Part shown: in pieces, positions 42,358 to 52,525 of the stretch | Layout: the number at the start of each line of letters is the position of its first letter | How positions within the stretch are numbered: the first letter of the stretch is position 1 | Assembly: GCA_031180725.1 (NCBI GenBank) | Contig: JAPSLO010000002.1 | Span: 372,001-436,000, forward strand | Direction: 5' to 3' | DNA from: Roseomonas sp. | Lineage (GTDB): Bacteria > Pseudomonadota > Alphaproteobacteria > Acetobacterales > Acetobacteraceae | Length of the DNA: 64,000 nt | Notes under the pieces: generated by a model | What the model saw: the letters and a program-made list of their open reading frames with translations, nothing else | What the model was told of the DNA's origin: nothing | The model's database searches: none | Translations under genes and position numbers: made by a program

Positions 42358-43656
42358 CTATCCCGCCGCCTGCTCCAGCCCCACAAGTCCCCGCGCGAAG
42401 TCGCGCGCGGCGAAGGGGCGGAGGTCGTCTGCCTTCTCGCCCACACCGACGAAATGCACGGGCAGCCCGAATTCCTGCGCCAGCGCCACCACCACGCCGC
42501 CCTTGGCACTGCCGTCCAGCTTCGTCACCGCCAGACCGGAAACCTCCACCATCTCCCGGAAGACCTTCACCTGGCTGAGCGCATTCTGGCCGGTGGTCGC
42601 ATCCAGCGTCAGCAGCACGGAATGCGGCGCGGAAGGCTCGAGGCGCCGGATCACACGGATGATCTTGCGCAGCTCCTCCATCAGCGCGGACTTGTTGTGC
42701 AGGCGGCCGGCGGTGTCGATCAGCAGCACATCCATGCCCTCGGCGCGCGCGCGGGCCAGCGCGTCATGCGCGAGGCCGGCCGCATCCGCCCCCATCTTCG
42801 CCGGCGCCACCACCGGGCAGCCGGTGCGCTCGCCCCAGATCTGCAACTGCTCCACGGCGGCAGCGCGGAAGGTGTCGCCGGCCGCAAACATCACCTTCAG
42901 CCCCTGCCGGCGATACTGCTGCCCCAGCTTTGCGATGGTGGTGGTCTTGCCGGTGCCGTTCACGCCGACCACCAGCACCACATGCGGCGCGTGGTGCGGC
43001 TCGATTTCCAGCGGCTGGGCAATGGGGGTGAGGATCTCGGCGATGCTTTCGGCGAGGGTGGCCTTCACCTCCTCCTCGGTCACCTCCTTGCCGAAGCGCG
43101 TCTTCCGGAAGCCTTCCACGATGCGGCGGGAGGCAGCCACGCCGAGATCGGCGGTGATCAAGGTCTCCTCCAGCTCCTCCAGCGCCTCGTCATCCAGGCG
43201 GCGCTTGCGGAAGGCCGAGGTGAGGCCCTCGGTCAGCCGCGCCGTGGAGCGCGCCAGTCCCGCCTTCAGCCGCGCGAACCAGCCGCCGCGCGATGCAGGC
43301 TCGGGCTCGGGCTCCAGTTCCGGCTCGGACTCAGGCTCAGGTTCGGGCTCGATGACGGCTTCGGTTTCCGGTGCCGTCGGCAGTTCAGGCTCGGTCCCTG
43401 CCAGGGCCTCCCGCTCCGCCGCCGCATCCTCGCGTGGCCGCACTTCGGCGGCGGGCGGCAATGCCGACGGCAGCGGTGTGGGCGGCAGTTCGAGGGAACC
43501 GGTGGACGTCTCGTAGGGCGGCGGCGTGTTGACGTCGGGCCGTATCGGCAGCGTCGGAGGCGGCAGGGGCGGCTCGGGGTCCGGCGCCGGCGGCTGCGGG
43601 CTGTCCTGTGGCATGACACGACCGCGCAGACGGTCCCAGAAACCCTTGAGCGCCAT
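42358..43656 (-). CDS. ftsY: Signal recognition particle receptor FtsY
   Basis: A 432-residue GTPase that docks the SRP-ribosome complex at the membrane SecYEG translocon. The N-terminal A domain (about 1-120) is acidic and proline-rich with runs of EPEP, as usual. The NG domain has G1 GVNGTGKTTT, FAAGDTFRAAAVEQL, the DTAGR motif and TKLDGSAKGG. It is downstream of mtaB with a three-base gap and forms a dapF-mtaB-ftsY operon common in alphaproteobacteria. Confidence 0.97.
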   Translation of the reverse strand: MALKGFWDRLRGRVMPQDSPQPPAPDPEPPLPPPTLPIRPDVNTPPPYETSTGSLELPPTPLPSALPPAAEVRPREDAAAEREALAGTEPELPTAPETEAVIEPEPEPESEPELEPEPEPASRGGWFARLKAGLARSTARLTEGLTSAFRKRRLDDEALEELEETLITADLGVAASRRIVEGFRKTRFGKEVTEEEVKATLAESIAEILTPIAQPLEIEPHHAPHVVLVVGVNGTGKTTTIAKLGQQYRRQGLKVMFAAGDTFRAAAVEQLQIWGERTGCPVVAPAKMGADAAGLAHDALARARAEGMDVLLIDTAGRLHNKSALMEELRKIIRVIRRLEPSAPHSVLLTLDATTGQNALSQVKVFREMVEVSGLAVTKLDGSAKGGVVVALAQEFGLPVHFVGVGEKADDLRPFAARDFARGLVGLEQAAG

Positions 43657-43659
43657 GGA

Positions 43660-44838
43660 TCAGGCTGCCTCCGCGATCAGGCCGTCATCATCCGCCGCAA
43701 CAGCGCGCAGCATCCGCAGTTCGCCACGCTGGCCCGCCGCGCCGCGCAGCCGCACCGGGGCGAAGCAGGGCGCATGACCGCGGCCGGGAGCCTCCAGCAG
43801 CACCTCCGCCACCTGGCCCAGCCGGCCCTCATAATGCCGCCGCGCCATGCGCCGCCCGGCCTCACGCAGGTCCGCCGCACGCTCCCGCCGCAGCGGCACC
43901 GGGATCTGCGGCATCCGCGCGGCTGGCGTGCCTTCCCGCGCCGAATAGGGGAAGACGTGCAGGAAGGCGAGGCCCGCTTCCTCCACCAGCGCCAGGCTCT
44001 CGGCATGGTGCACGGCGGCCTCGGTCGGAAAGCCGGCGATCAGGTCGGCCCCTAGCGCCAGGCCAGGGCGCAGACGGCGGGCGCGCTCGGCCAGGGCCAG
44101 CACCTGGGCCCGGCCGTGGCGGCGTTTCATGCGCTTCAGGATCAGATCCGCGCCGTGCTGCACGGACAGGTGCAGATGCGGCATGAAGCGCGGCTCCTCG
44201 GCCAGCAGGCGCCAGAGATCCTCATCCATTCCTGCCGGGTCCAGCGAGGACAGCCGCAGCCGCGGCAGTTCCGGCACCAGGGCAAGCAGCCGGCGCACCA
44301 TCTGGCCCAGCCCCGGGCGCCCCGGCAGGTCAGTGCCGTAGCTGGCGATGTCCACCCCGGTCAGCACCACTTCCCGCGTGCCCGCGGCCACCAGGGCGCG
44401 CGCCTGCTCCACCACCGCGCCCAGCGGCACGGAACGCGAGGCGCCGCGGCCGAAAGGGATGATGCAGAAGGTGCAGCGATGGTCGCAGCCGGTCTGCACC
44501 GGCAGGAAGGCCCGGGTGCGGCCTGTCGCCGGGGGCGGCGGCGCCGCCGCGTTCCAGACCGCGGGATCGAGCTTCGCCGTATTGGGGATCACCCGCGCCA
44601 CCCCGGGCAGCGCGGCCCAGCGTGCCGGCGCGATCTCCGCCGCGCAGCCGGTGACCAGGATGGGGCGGCCGGGATGTTCGCGCGCCGCCCTGCGGATGGC
44701 CTGGCGGGCCTGGGCCTCGGCCTCGGCGGTGACGGCGCAGGTATTCACCACCAGCGCATCCAGCCCACCGGCCAGGGCCTGCATCGCCTCCGATTCGGCG
44801 GCATTCAGCCGGCAACCGAAGGTGAGGAGCTCCGCCAT
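43660..44838 (-). CDS. mtaB: tRNA t6A37 methylthiotransferase MtaB
   Basis: A 392-residue radical-SAM enzyme that converts t6A37 to ms2t6A37 in ANN-decoding tRNAs. The N-terminal domain's Fe-S cysteines are C9 (FGCRLN), C34 (NTCAVT) and C65 (VTGCAAE). The radical-SAM cluster motif is CDHRCTFC (C118, C122, C125). The C-terminal TRAM-like part ends near 392. The start at 44838 lies 15 bases after the dapF stop. Frames much longer than this in the same phase run antisense through dapF and are not real. Confidence 0.95.
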   Translation of the reverse strand: MAELLTFGCRLNAAESEAMQALAGGLDALVVNTCAVTAEAEAQARQAIRRAAREHPGRPILVTGCAAEIAPARWAALPGVARVIPNTAKLDPAVWNAAAPPPPATGRTRAFLPVQTGCDHRCTFCIIPFGRGASRSVPLGAVVEQARALVAAGTREVVLTGVDIASYGTDLPGRPGLGQMVRRLLALVPELPRLRLSSLDPAGMDEDLWRLLAEEPRFMPHLHLSVQHGADLILKRMKRRHGRAQVLALAERARRLRPGLALGADLIAGFPTEAAVHHAESLALVEEAGLAFLHVFPYSAREGTPAARMPQIPVPLRRERAADLREAGRRMARRHYEGRLGQVAEVLLEAPGRGHAPCFAPVRLRGAAGQRGELRMLRAVAADDDGLIAEAA

Positions 44839-44852
44839 CCCCTTGGCCGGCC

Positions 44853-45677
44853 CTAACCGTAACGGGCGAGGTCCAGCTCGCCACGGAAGGCGGTGGCCAC
44901 CGGGCCGGTCATCAGGACATGGCCGTCGGCGCGCCACTCCATCTCCAGCGGCCCGCCGGGCAGTTCCACCGTGGCACGGCGGCCTGTCAGCCCCCGCCGC
45001 GCGGCATTGACGATGGTGGCGCAGGCGCCCGAGCCGCAGGCCAGCGTCATCCCCGCGCCGCGCTCCCAGATCACCAGCCGGATGCGGTCCGGCGCCAGCA
45101 CATGGGCGAAGCCGATATTGGCGCGCTGCGGGAACAGCGGATGGTGCTCCAGTTGCGGCCCGATTTCGGCAACCGGGATCTTCGCCAGGTCCTCGACGAA
45201 GAAGGTCGCGTGCGGGTTGCCCATGGAACAGGCGGCGGGATCGGAAACCGGCCCCAGCGCCAGGTCCAGGTGCAGCGTGTCCATCTCCCGCGCCAGGGGC
45301 ACGTCCCGCCAGCCCAGCCGCGCCTCGCCCATATCGGCGCGCCAGAGCCCGTTCGGCAGGCGCTCGACGGGCAGATCGCCGGAGATGGTGCGCACCACCA
45401 CCCGGTCGCGCCCCAGCTCCTCCGCCACCAGGGAGGCGACGCAGCGCGTGGCATTGCCGCAGGCGCCGGCCTCCGACCCGTCCGGGTTCACGATGCGCAT
45501 GAAGACATCGGCGCCCGGCCCGGCGGGCTCCAGGGAGATGAGCTGGTCGAAGCCGATGCCGAAATGCCGGTCGCCAATGGCCTGCGCGGCCTTGGCCGAA
45601 ACCGGGATCGGCTGCGCACGGGCATCCAGCACGACGAAGTCGTTGCCCAGGCCGTGCATCTTCCGGAAAGGGATCAT
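44853..45677 (-). CDS. dapF: Diaminopimelate epimerase
   Basis: A 274-residue enzyme that interconverts LL- and meso-diaminopimelate for lysine and peptidoglycan synthesis. The two catalytic cysteines are C73 in GACGNATRC and C214 in ACGSGACAT. The N-terminus [20 protein letters not shown] matches the family exactly, which fixes the start at 45677 rather than the upstream ATG at 45722. It is the first gene of the dapF-mtaB-ftsY operon. Confidence 0.97.
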   Translation of the reverse strand: MIPFRKMHGLGNDFVVLDARAQPIPVSAKAAQAIGDRHFGIGFDQLISLEPAGPGADVFMRIVNPDGSEAGACGNATRCVASLVAEELGRDRVVVRTISGDLPVERLPNGLWRADMGEARLGWRDVPLAREMDTLHLDLALGPVSDPAACSMGNPHATFFVEDLAKIPVAEIGPQLEHHPLFPQRANIGFAHVLAPDRIRLVIWERGAGMTLACGSGACATIVNAARRGLTGRRATVELPGGPLEMEWRADGHVLMTGPVATAFRGELDLARYG

Positions 45678-45816
45678 GGCTGGCCGGATATAGGCCGCAG
45701 GCCGCCCGGCCGGAACCCGCATCCGTCGCGGGACGGCCCGGCCCCGCCCGCGGGGATCGTTCCGGGGGCAGCCGCCCCGGCGCGACGGCCCCCGCCCTTG
45801 CTGCTATAGCGCCCCC

Positions 45817-46710
45817 ATGCGCCGTCCGCTTCCGATGCTCGCCCTGCTGGCCGCCCTGCTGGTCCCGATGCTGTTCCCCCGGGGCGCCGCCGCGCAGGAG
45901 ATCAAGCTGGCCACCTGGAACATCGCCTGGCTGACCCTGCGCCCCGCCGGCGACCGGGACCTGCCCCGCGGCCTGCGCCACCGCCGGCCGGAGGACTTCC
46001 GCCTGCTGCGCGACTATGCGGAGCGCCTGGCCGCCGATGTGGTGGCGCTGCAGGAGATCGATGGCGAGGAGGCCGCCGCTCGCGTCTTCGACCCCGCGAC
46101 CTACGCCATCCACCTGACATCCGAGGACGACATCCAGCGCCCCGGCTTCGCGGTGCGGCGCAGCCTGCGCTTCACCGCCCATCCGGACCTGGTGGCGCTG
46201 GACATCTATGCCGGCTCACGACGCAGCCTGCGGCGCGGCGCGGACATCACGGTGGAAGGCGCGAACGGCGCCCGGCTGCGCCTGCTCTCCATCCACCTGA
46301 ATGCCGGCTGCCGAGAGGACCCGGTCTCGCAGGAAGGCCGGCCCGAATGCGAAAGCCTGGCCCGCCAGGCCCAGGTGCTGGCCCGCTGGATCGAGGCCCG
46401 GCGGCGCGAGGGCGTCCCCTTCGCCATCCTGGGCGACTTCAACCGGCGCATGGGCGAGGATGACGACTTCCTGCAGATCCTTGAGGGTGGGCGGAAGCTG
46501 CTCCGCCCCACCGCCGGGCTTTCCTCGCCCTGCTGGGCGGATGCACGCGGCGGACGGCCCTTCATCAGCCACCTGCTGCTGGGCGGCGGGGCGGAGAGCT
46601 GGATGCTGCGCAACAGCCTGAGCGTGCTGGTCTATGCCGAGCGCGAGCGGTCCTATCGCGACCGCCTCTCCGACCATTGCCCGATCAGCATCCGGCTGCG
46701 GATGCCCTGA
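45817..46710 (+). CDS. Exported endonuclease/exonuclease/phosphatase (EEP) family protein
   Basis: A 297-residue protein with a signal peptide (about 1-26, ending AAAQ). The EEP fold is shown by LATWNIAWL, VVALQEIDGEEAA, LLSIHLNAGC, FAILGDFNRRM and the C-terminal LSDHCPISI, giving the usual Asn, Glu, His, Asp-Asn and Asp-His active-site set. It could be a periplasmic nuclease or phosphodiesterase. A major-facilitator transporter gene starts one base after its stop. Confidence 0.85.
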   Translation: MRRPLPMLALLAALLVPMLFPRGAAAQEIKLATWNIAWLTLRPAGDRDLPRGLRHRRPEDFRLLRDYAERLAADVVALQEIDGEEAAARVFDPATYAIHLTSEDDIQRPGFAVRRSLRFTAHPDLVALDIYAGSRRSLRRGADITVEGANGARLRLLSIHLNAGCREDPVSQEGRPECESLARQAQVLARWIEARRREGVPFAILGDFNRRMGEDDDFLQILEGGRKLLRPTAGLSSPCWADARGGRPFISHLLLGGGAESWMLRNSLSVLVYAERERSYRDRLSDHCPISIRLRMP

Positions 46711-46711
46711 G

Positions 46712-47935
46712 GTGAGACCCCCTTCCTTCTTCCGCCTGACCCTGCCCCTGGCCGGGCTGAACTTCGTCAACCAGGCCTCGCGGACGCTGGTGGCTACGAT
46801 CGGACCGCTGCTGGCGGTGGAATTCGCGCTGTCGGCCAGCGAGCTCGGCCTGCTGGCGGCGATGTTCTTCGCCGCCTACGCCGCCACGCAGCTCCCGGTT
46901 GGGCTGGCGCTGGATATCTACGGCGCGCGGCGCGTGCAGACGGTGCTGGGACTGGTGGCGGCGCTGGGCTTCGCGCTCTGCGCGCTGGCGACGGGGCCGC
47001 TGACGCTGGCGGCGGGGCGCGTGGTGACCGGCATCGGCATCGCCGCCGGGCTGATCGCCATGCTGAAGGTCAATGCCCAGTGGTACCCGAAGGAGAAGGT
47101 AGCCGGCCTGACCGGCCTCGGCGTGTTGGTCGGCGCCATGGGTGGGCTGATGGCCACGCTGCCAGCGGCGCTGCTGGTGCCGCTGCTGGGCTGGCGCGGC
47201 GTGTTCTGGCTGCTGGTGCTGATGGCGGCGGCGGTGGCGGGATGGATCTGGCTGAGCGTGCCTGACAGGGGCCCGGGCGCCCCGCCGCGGCGCCGCAGCC
47301 TGGCCGCAGAGGTGCGGGAGTTCGGCCGCATCTTCACCGACACCCGCTTCCTGCGCTTCGCGCCGGCCATTGCGCTGCTCTCCTCGCTGAACTTCACCTA
47401 TCAGGGGCTCTGGGCCGGCCCCTGGCTGCGCGATGTGGGTGGGCTGGATGCCACGGCGCGGGCCAGCGTGCTGCTGGTCTATGCGCTGGGGCTGATGCTG
47501 GGCAGCGCAGGCTTCGGCCAGGCTTCCTCGCTGTTGCAGCGGCGCGGTGTGCCGCCGATGACGATGCCGGTCCTCGCCATGGCGGGCATCGTCGTGACGC
47601 AGGTGCTGCTGATCCTGGATCCTTCGCATCATCCCGCCGTGCTGGCCGCGCTGTGGTTCGCCTTCGCCCTGTTCGGCGCCGCCGGCCCGGCCGGCTATGC
47701 CGCCCTGGGCCAGGGCTTCGCGCCGGAACTCGCCGCGCGCGTCGCCACCGCGATCAATGTCGCGATGCTCTGCATCGTCTTCCTGCTGCAGAATGTGATC
47801 GGCTGGATCCTGGACCTCTGGCCGCGTACCGAGGCCGGCGGCTGGGCGCCGACGGGCTATGCGGCGGCGCTGGCGCTGACAGTTGTGTTGCAGCTCGCGA
47901 CCATGGCCTGGATGCTGCGCCCCTCACGAGGCTGA
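46712..47935 (+). CDS. MFS transporter
   Basis: A 407-residue inner-membrane protein with about twelve hydrophobic segments. The N-terminal half has GLALDIYGARRVQ between segments 2 and 3, the MFS motif A position, and AAGRVVTGIGIAAGLIAML as segment 4. The GTG start at 46712 directly after the EEP stop gives the right N-terminus (RLTLPLAGLNFVNQASR). The substrate is unknown. The downstream polyphosphate kinase gene follows after ten bases. Confidence 0.85.
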   Translation: MRPPSFFRLTLPLAGLNFVNQASRTLVATIGPLLAVEFALSASELGLLAAMFFAAYAATQLPVGLALDIYGARRVQTVLGLVAALGFALCALATGPLTLAAGRVVTGIGIAAGLIAMLKVNAQWYPKEKVAGLTGLGVLVGAMGGLMATLPAALLVPLLGWRGVFWLLVLMAAAVAGWIWLSVPDRGPGAPPRRRSLAAEVREFGRIFTDTRFLRFAPAIALLSSLNFTYQGLWAGPWLRDVGGLDATARASVLLVYALGLMLGSAGFGQASSLLQRRGVPPMTMPVLAMAGIVVTQVLLILDPSHHPAVLAALWFAFALFGAAGPAGYAALGQGFAPELAARVATAINVAMLCIVFLLQNVIGWILDLWPRTEAGGWAPTGYAAALALTVVLQLATMAWMLRPSRG

Positions 47936-47945
47936 GGGAGGGCGA

Positions 47946-48827
47946 ATGGACCAGCTTTCGGAAAGGCTGCTGGCCCGCTACCGCATCGAGCAGGGCAAGG
48001 GCTTCCGGCTGGCGGATCACCGGCCCGACGACGATGGGGGAATAGGGCTGGACAAGGCGCAGGGCGCCAAGCTGCTGCCGGAAGGCGTGCGCCGCCTGTC
48101 GGAATTGCAGGACATGCTCTATGCGCAGGACCGCTGGGCGGTGCTGTGCATTTTCCAGGCGATGGACGCCGCCGGGAAGGACAGCGCGATCAAGCATGTC
48201 TTCACCGGCGTGAATCCGCAGGGCTGCCACGTCGTCAGCTTCAAGGCACCAAGCGCGACGGAGCTGGACCACGATTTCCTCTGGCGCCATGTGCAGGCAC
48301 TGCCGTCGCGTGGGCAGATCGGCATCCACAACCGGTCCTGGTACGAGGAAGTGCTGGTGGCGCGGGTCCATCCCGCCGTGGTGGAGCGCCAGAAGCTGCC
48401 GCCGCAGCTGATGGGCAAGAACATCTGGGACGAGCGGCTGGAGGACATCGCTGCCTTCGAACGCTACCTGGCGCGGCAGGGCGTGGTGGTGCTGAAGTTC
48501 TTCCTCCATGTCAGTCAGGAGGAGCAGCGCCAGCGCTTCCTCGACCGCATATCGGAGCCCGAGAAGAACTGGAAGTTCAACGCGGCCGATGTGGCGGAGC
48601 GGCAGCACTGGGACGACTACATGAAAGCCTACCAGGCCGCGATCCGCGCCACGGCCGCGCCACATGCGCCCTGGTACGTGGTGCCAGCGGACCGCAAATG
48701 GTTCACGCGGCTGGTGGTGGTCGCCGCCATCTGCCGTAGCCTGGAAGGGTTGGGCCTGCACTACCCGGAAGTCTCGGAGGCGGACCGCATGGCGCTGATA
48801 CAGGCGAAGGAAGCGCTGGAGAAGTGA
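47946..48827 (+). CDS. Polyphosphate kinase 2 family
   Basis: A 293-residue PPK2-type phosphotransferase that moves phosphate between polyphosphate and nucleotides. The Walker A motif is in FQAMDAAGKDSAIKHV, the PPK2 core in HDFLWRHVQALPSRGQIGIH and NRSWYEEVLVARVHP, and the lid region has ISEPEKNWKFNAADVAER. Its length fits the single-domain class. It follows the MFS gene closely and precedes a hairpin element. Confidence 0.9.
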   Translation: MDQLSERLLARYRIEQGKGFRLADHRPDDDGGIGLDKAQGAKLLPEGVRRLSELQDMLYAQDRWAVLCIFQAMDAAGKDSAIKHVFTGVNPQGCHVVSFKAPSATELDHDFLWRHVQALPSRGQIGIHNRSWYEEVLVARVHPAVVERQKLPPQLMGKNIWDERLEDIAAFERYLARQGVVVLKFFLHVSQEEQRQRFLDRISEPEKNWKFNAADVAERQHWDDYMKAYQAAIRATAAPHAPWYVVPADRKWFTRLVVVAAICRSLEGLGLHYPEVSEADRMALIQAKEALEK

Positions 48828-48836
48828 GGTGCGGCG

Positions 48837-48882
48837 CTGGAGCGGAAACCGCTCCAGCCTGCTGCCTTGCCGCATCTTCCGA
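48837..48882. repeat. Hairpin-forming dispersed repeat (copy 2)
   Basis: CTGGAGCGG-AAA-CCGCTCCAG is a perfect nine-base hairpin at 48837-48857, followed by CCTGCTGCCTTGCCGCAT. It matches the element at the end of the kinase gene (6145-6178) over most positions. It may also terminate the ppk2 transcript. Confidence 0.6.
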
Positions 48883-48916
48883 GTCGTCGGGCGATGCCGC
48901 CTGACTTGGAAGGGCT

Positions 48917-49276
48917 CTATGCCTCGTCCGTTCCCTGCACTGCATCCAGGACATGCAGCGAATAGGTGAAGGCAGCGCCGGCGTTCACGGCGATTGCGAC
49001 GCCCAATGCCTCCGCAATCTCTTCCTTCGTCGCGCCGGCGGCCTTGGCCTTGCGGGCATGGGCATCGATGCAGCCCTGGCAGCGCGTGGTGACAGCCACC
49101 GCCAGCGAGATCAGCTCCCGCGTCTTCGCATCCAGGACCTTCGTGGTGGCCGCGCCGCGGTTCAGCGCAACGAAGCCATTCACCAACTCCGGATGAAGGG
49201 CCCGAAGCTCCTTGCCGCGGGCGCGCAGCGCGGCGCTGTACTCGTCCCAATCCTCAATCCGCGTGTCGGTCGTCAT
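48917..49276 (-). CDS. Carboxymuconolactone decarboxylase/AhpD-like protein
   Basis: A 119-residue all-helical protein. The redox motif is TTRCQGCIDAH (C66, C69, H73), the AhpD-type CxxC plus histidine rather than a true decarboxylase site. It is therefore likely a small peroxidase or thiol-redox protein. It converges on the ppk2 gene and is preceded by pncA on the same strand with a 40-base gap. Confidence 0.88.
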   Translation of the reverse strand: MTTDTRIEDWDEYSAALRARGKELRALHPELVNGFVALNRGAATTKVLDAKTRELISLAVAVTTRCQGCIDAHARKAKAAGATKEEIAEALGVAIAVNAGAAFTYSLHVLDAVQGTDEA

Positions 49277-49316
49277 CCTGTTCCCCTTCGGCTCTGCGCC
49301 GCCGAAAGGGGCGCGG

Positions 49317-49937
49317 TCAACCGAAGGCGGATGATACCAGACGCATGACGCCCGCGGAGGACATCTGCGCCCAGGCGCGCGCGACGCTGCCATCCAGGTC
49401 GATGCCGCGGCAGCCATCCTCCACCACCGCCGCCTGAAATCCCATCATCCGTGCATCCAGGGCGCTCCAGGCCACACAGAAATCGGTGGCCAGGCCCAGG
49501 ATCACCACGCGCCCCACACCGCGCTCGCGCAGCCAGCCCGCCAGGCCCGTCGGCGTGCGGCGGTCAGCTTCCAGGAAGGCGGAATAGCTGTCCACCTCGC
49601 GCCGGCGGCCTTTGCGGATCACCAGCCCGGCATGGGGAATGTCGAGGCCAGGATGGAATTCGGCATCCGCGCTGCCCATCACGCAGTGGTCGGGCCACAG
49701 CGTCTGCGGCCCATAGGGCATTTCGATCGTCTCGAAGGGCCGCCGCGGTGGATGCTGGGAGGCGAAGGAAAGGTGATCCGCCGGGTGCCAGTCCTGCGTC
49801 AGCACCACTTCACCAAAGGCACGCGCGACGCGGTTGGCGACTGGTACCACCGCATCGCCATCCGCCACCGCCAGCGCCCCACCGGGGCAGAAGCCCCGCT
49901 GGACGTCAACGACCAGCAGGGCCTCACCCATCGGCAT
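49317..49937 (-). CDS. pncA: Nicotinamidase
   Basis: A 206-residue hydrolase turning nicotinamide into nicotinate in NAD salvage. The catalytic triad is D11 (VVDVQRGFCPGGALAV), K109 (VIRKG) and C154 (GLATDFCV). Metal-ligand positions D49, H51 and H84 are in QDWHPADH and WPDHCV. The ATG at 49937 follows AAGG within eight bases. It begins 11 bases after the clpA stop and may be transcribed with it. Confidence 0.92.
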   Translation of the reverse strand: MPMGEALLVVDVQRGFCPGGALAVADGDAVVPVANRVARAFGEVVLTQDWHPADHLSFASQHPPRRPFETIEMPYGPQTLWPDHCVMGSADAEFHPGLDIPHAGLVIRKGRRREVDSYSAFLEADRRTPTGLAGWLRERGVGRVVILGLATDFCVAWSALDARMMGFQAAVVEDGCRGIDLDGSVARAWAQMSSAGVMRLVSSAFG

Positions 49938-49947
49938 GCAGACGACC

Positions 49948-52299
49948 TTACTCCGCCGTCTCCGGCTCGCGCTCCGGCTCGCCACCGTCGCCTTCCTCGG
50001 GCTTCGGCAGGGCCGGCGGCGCGGCCTCGATATATTCGAAGGACAGCACGCCGTCCTTCAGACCGACCTTCACCGCGCCACCCTTGGCCAAGCGGCCGAA
50101 CAGCAGCTCCTCGGCCAGGGGCTTCTTGATGTGCTCCTGGATCACACGGGCCAGCGGCCGCGCGCCATAGAGCGGATCGTAGCCCTTCTCCGCCAGCCAT
50201 TCGCGCGCGGCGGAGGAGAGTTCGATCGTCACGTTGCGGTCGGCGAGCTGCGCCTCGAGCTGCATGACGAACTTGTCCACCACGCGGGCGACGATCTCCG
50301 CCGTCAAGCCGCCGAAGCTGATGACGGCGTCCAGCCGGTTGCGGAATTCCGGCGTGAACATGCGCTGGATCGCTTCCTGGTCCTCGCCCACGCGCTGCTC
50401 CCGCCCGAAGCCCATGGCGGGCTTCGCCAGATCCGCCGCCCCCGCATTGGTCGTCATGATCAGGATGACGTTGCGGAAGTCCACGGTCTTGCCGTTGTGG
50501 TCGGTCAGCTTCCCGTGGTCCATCACCTGCAGCAGGATGTTGTAGAGGTCCTGGTGGGCCTTCTCGATCTCATCCAGCAGCAGCACGCAATGCGGGTGCT
50601 GATCGATGCTGTCGGTCAGCAGACCGCCCTGGTCGAAGCCGACATAACCGGGCGGCGCGCCGATCAGGCGGCTGACGCTGTGGCGCTCCATGTATTCGGA
50701 CATGTCGAAGCGCACCAGCTCGATGCCGAGTGTCTTGGCAAGCTGCTTGGCCACCTCGGTCTTGCCGACGCCGGTGGGGCCGGCGAACAGGTAGTTGCCG
50801 ATCGGCTTCTCCGGGTCGCGCAACCCGGCGCGGGACAGCTTGATCGCGGCGGAGAGCGCCTCGATCGCCTTGTCCTGGCCGAAGACCATCGCCTTCAGGT
50901 CGCGCTCCAGATTCTTCAGCACTTCCTTGTCGTCGGCGCTGACGGATTTGGGTGGAATGCGCGCGATCTTCGCGACGATCTCCTCCACATCCTTCAGCGT
51001 CACCATCTTCCGGCGCTTGCCCTCGGGCAGCAGCATCCGACTGGCGCCGACCTCGTCGATCACGTCGATCGCCTTGTCCGGCAGCTTCCGGTCATGGATG
51101 TACTTGGCCGAAAGCTCGACCGCCGCGCGGATCGCTTCCGGCGTGTAGCGGACCTTGTGGTGCTTCTCGTAGTTCGTCTTCAGGCCCTGCAGGATCTTCA
51201 CCGCATCCTCGACCGTCGGCTCATTGACGTCGATCTTCTGGAAGCGGCGGACCAGCGCACGGTCCTTCTCGAAGTAGTTGCGGTATTCCTTGTAGGTCGT
51301 GCTGCCGATGCAGCGCAGCGTGCCTTGCGCCAGCGCCGGCTTCAGCAGGTTGGAGGCATCCATCGCCCCGCCGCTGGTCGCGCCGGCGCCGATCACGGTG
51401 TGGATCTCGTCGATGAACAGGATGGAGCCGGGCTGGTTCTCCAGTTCCGTCACCACCGCCTTCAGCCGCTCCTCGAAATCGCCGCGGTAGCGGGTGCCGG
51501 CAAGCAGGCTGCCCATGTCCAGCGCATAGATGGTGGACTTCAGCAGCACCTCCGGCACATCGCCTTCGACGATGCGCTTGGCCAGGCCTTCGGCGATCGC
51601 GGTCTTGCCCACGCCGGGATCGCCCACATAGAGCGGGTTGTTCTTCGTGCGGCGGCAGAGGATCTGGATCGTCCGCTCGATCTCGCTGTCGCGGCCGATC
51701 AGCGGATCGATCTTGCCCTGCTGCGCCTTCTTGTTGAGGTTGACGCAGTAGTTGGACAGCGCGTCCTGGCCGCGGCCGCCGCGCTGGGGCTTCTCCTCCT
51801 TCTCCGGCTGCTCCTCCTGGCTCGAGGCCGGCGTGCCCTGCACGGGGCGCGTGGTGGAACGGCCCGGCGCCTTGGCGATGCCGTGGCTGATGAAGTTCAC
51901 GGCGTCCAGCCGGGTCATGTCCTGCAACTGCAGGAAATACACGGCATGGCTCTCGCGCTCGCTGAACAGGGCGACCAGCACATTGGCGCCGGTCACCTCG
52001 TCGCGGCCGCTGGACTGCACATGGATGGCCGCGCGCTGGACCACGCGCTGGAAGCCCGCGGTGGGCTTCGCATCGCCTGCGCGATCCGAGACCAGGCCCG
52101 CCAGGTCCTTGTCCAGGAACTCGGCCAGGTCGCGCTTCAGCTTCTCGGCATCCACGCCGCAAGCGCGCAGCACCGTGGCGGCATCCACGTCATCCGCCAG
52201 GGCAAGCAACAGATGTTCGAGAGTCGCATACTCGTGCCGGCGCTCATTGGCGAGAGCGAGGGCGCGGTGGAGCGTCTGCTCGAGGTTGCGGGACAGCAT
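49948..52299 (-). CDS. clpA: ATP-dependent Clp protease ATP-binding subunit ClpA
   Basis: A 783-residue AAA+ unfoldase that feeds substrates to ClpP. The N-domain (about 1-150, [14 protein letters not shown]-type sequence) binds ClpS. AAA1 has Walker [16 protein letters not shown] and AAA2 has [15 protein letters not shown]. The ClpP-binding loop is expected between the second Walker B and sensor regions. Its length is typical. clpS lies upstream on the same strand. Confidence 0.97.
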   Translation of the reverse strand: MLSRNLEQTLHRALALANERRHEYATLEHLLLALADDVDAATVLRACGVDAEKLKRDLAEFLDKDLAGLVSDRAGDAKPTAGFQRVVQRAAIHVQSSGRDEVTGANVLVALFSERESHAVYFLQLQDMTRLDAVNFISHGIAKAPGRSTTRPVQGTPASSQEEQPEKEEKPQRGGRGQDALSNYCVNLNKKAQQGKIDPLIGRDSEIERTIQILCRRTKNNPLYVGDPGVGKTAIAEGLAKRIVEGDVPEVLLKSTIYALDMGSLLAGTRYRGDFEERLKAVVTELENQPGSILFIDEIHTVIGAGATSGGAMDASNLLKPALAQGTLRCIGSTTYKEYRNYFEKDRALVRRFQKIDVNEPTVEDAVKILQGLKTNYEKHHKVRYTPEAIRAAVELSAKYIHDRKLPDKAIDVIDEVGASRMLLPEGKRRKMVTLKDVEEIVAKIARIPPKSVSADDKEVLKNLERDLKAMVFGQDKAIEALSAAIKLSRAGLRDPEKPIGNYLFAGPTGVGKTEVAKQLAKTLGIELVRFDMSEYMERHSVSRLIGAPPGYVGFDQGGLLTDSIDQHPHCVLLLDEIEKAHQDLYNILLQVMDHGKLTDHNGKTVDFRNVILIMTTNAGAADLAKPAMGFGREQRVGEDQEAIQRMFTPEFRNRLDAVISFGGLTAEIVARVVDKFVMQLEAQLADRNVTIELSSAAREWLAEKGYDPLYGARPLARVIQEHIKKPLAEELLFGRLAKGGAVKVGLKDGVLSFEYIEAAPPALPKPEEGDGGEPEREPETAE

Positions 52300-52393
52300 A
52301 TCGTTGACGCTCCCTATCGGGTGGCCCAGGCGCTCAACGGAACGCCCCGGCCGGGGTTGCCCACCATGTGGTCACTCGCCTTCCCGTGCGACA

Positions 52394-52422
52394 GGGCCCC
52401 ACCTCATTCCTTGATGAGGCCC
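52394..52422. terminator. Hairpin in the clpS-clpA gap
   Basis: CCTCAT and ATGAGG arms around TCCTTG, extended by GGG/CCC. It lies within the 226-base spacer and could attenuate read-through or separate two transcripts. Confidence 0.35.
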
Positions 52423-52525
52423 GTGACCGGACCGAGGGCATGCGGCCCGCGGCGGCTGCCGCGGGGCCAGGCCGCCGGAGCCCAGGCCCGGCGTGACAGG
52501 GACCAGCGTAATCCCGGCTGGCCCC

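Noticed and set aside
43660-46182. An 840-codon minus-strand frame that appears to extend MtaB upstream.
   Set aside because: Only the last 392 codons are MtaB. The upstream part overlaps dapF in another phase, and dapF has both catalytic cysteines in its own frame.
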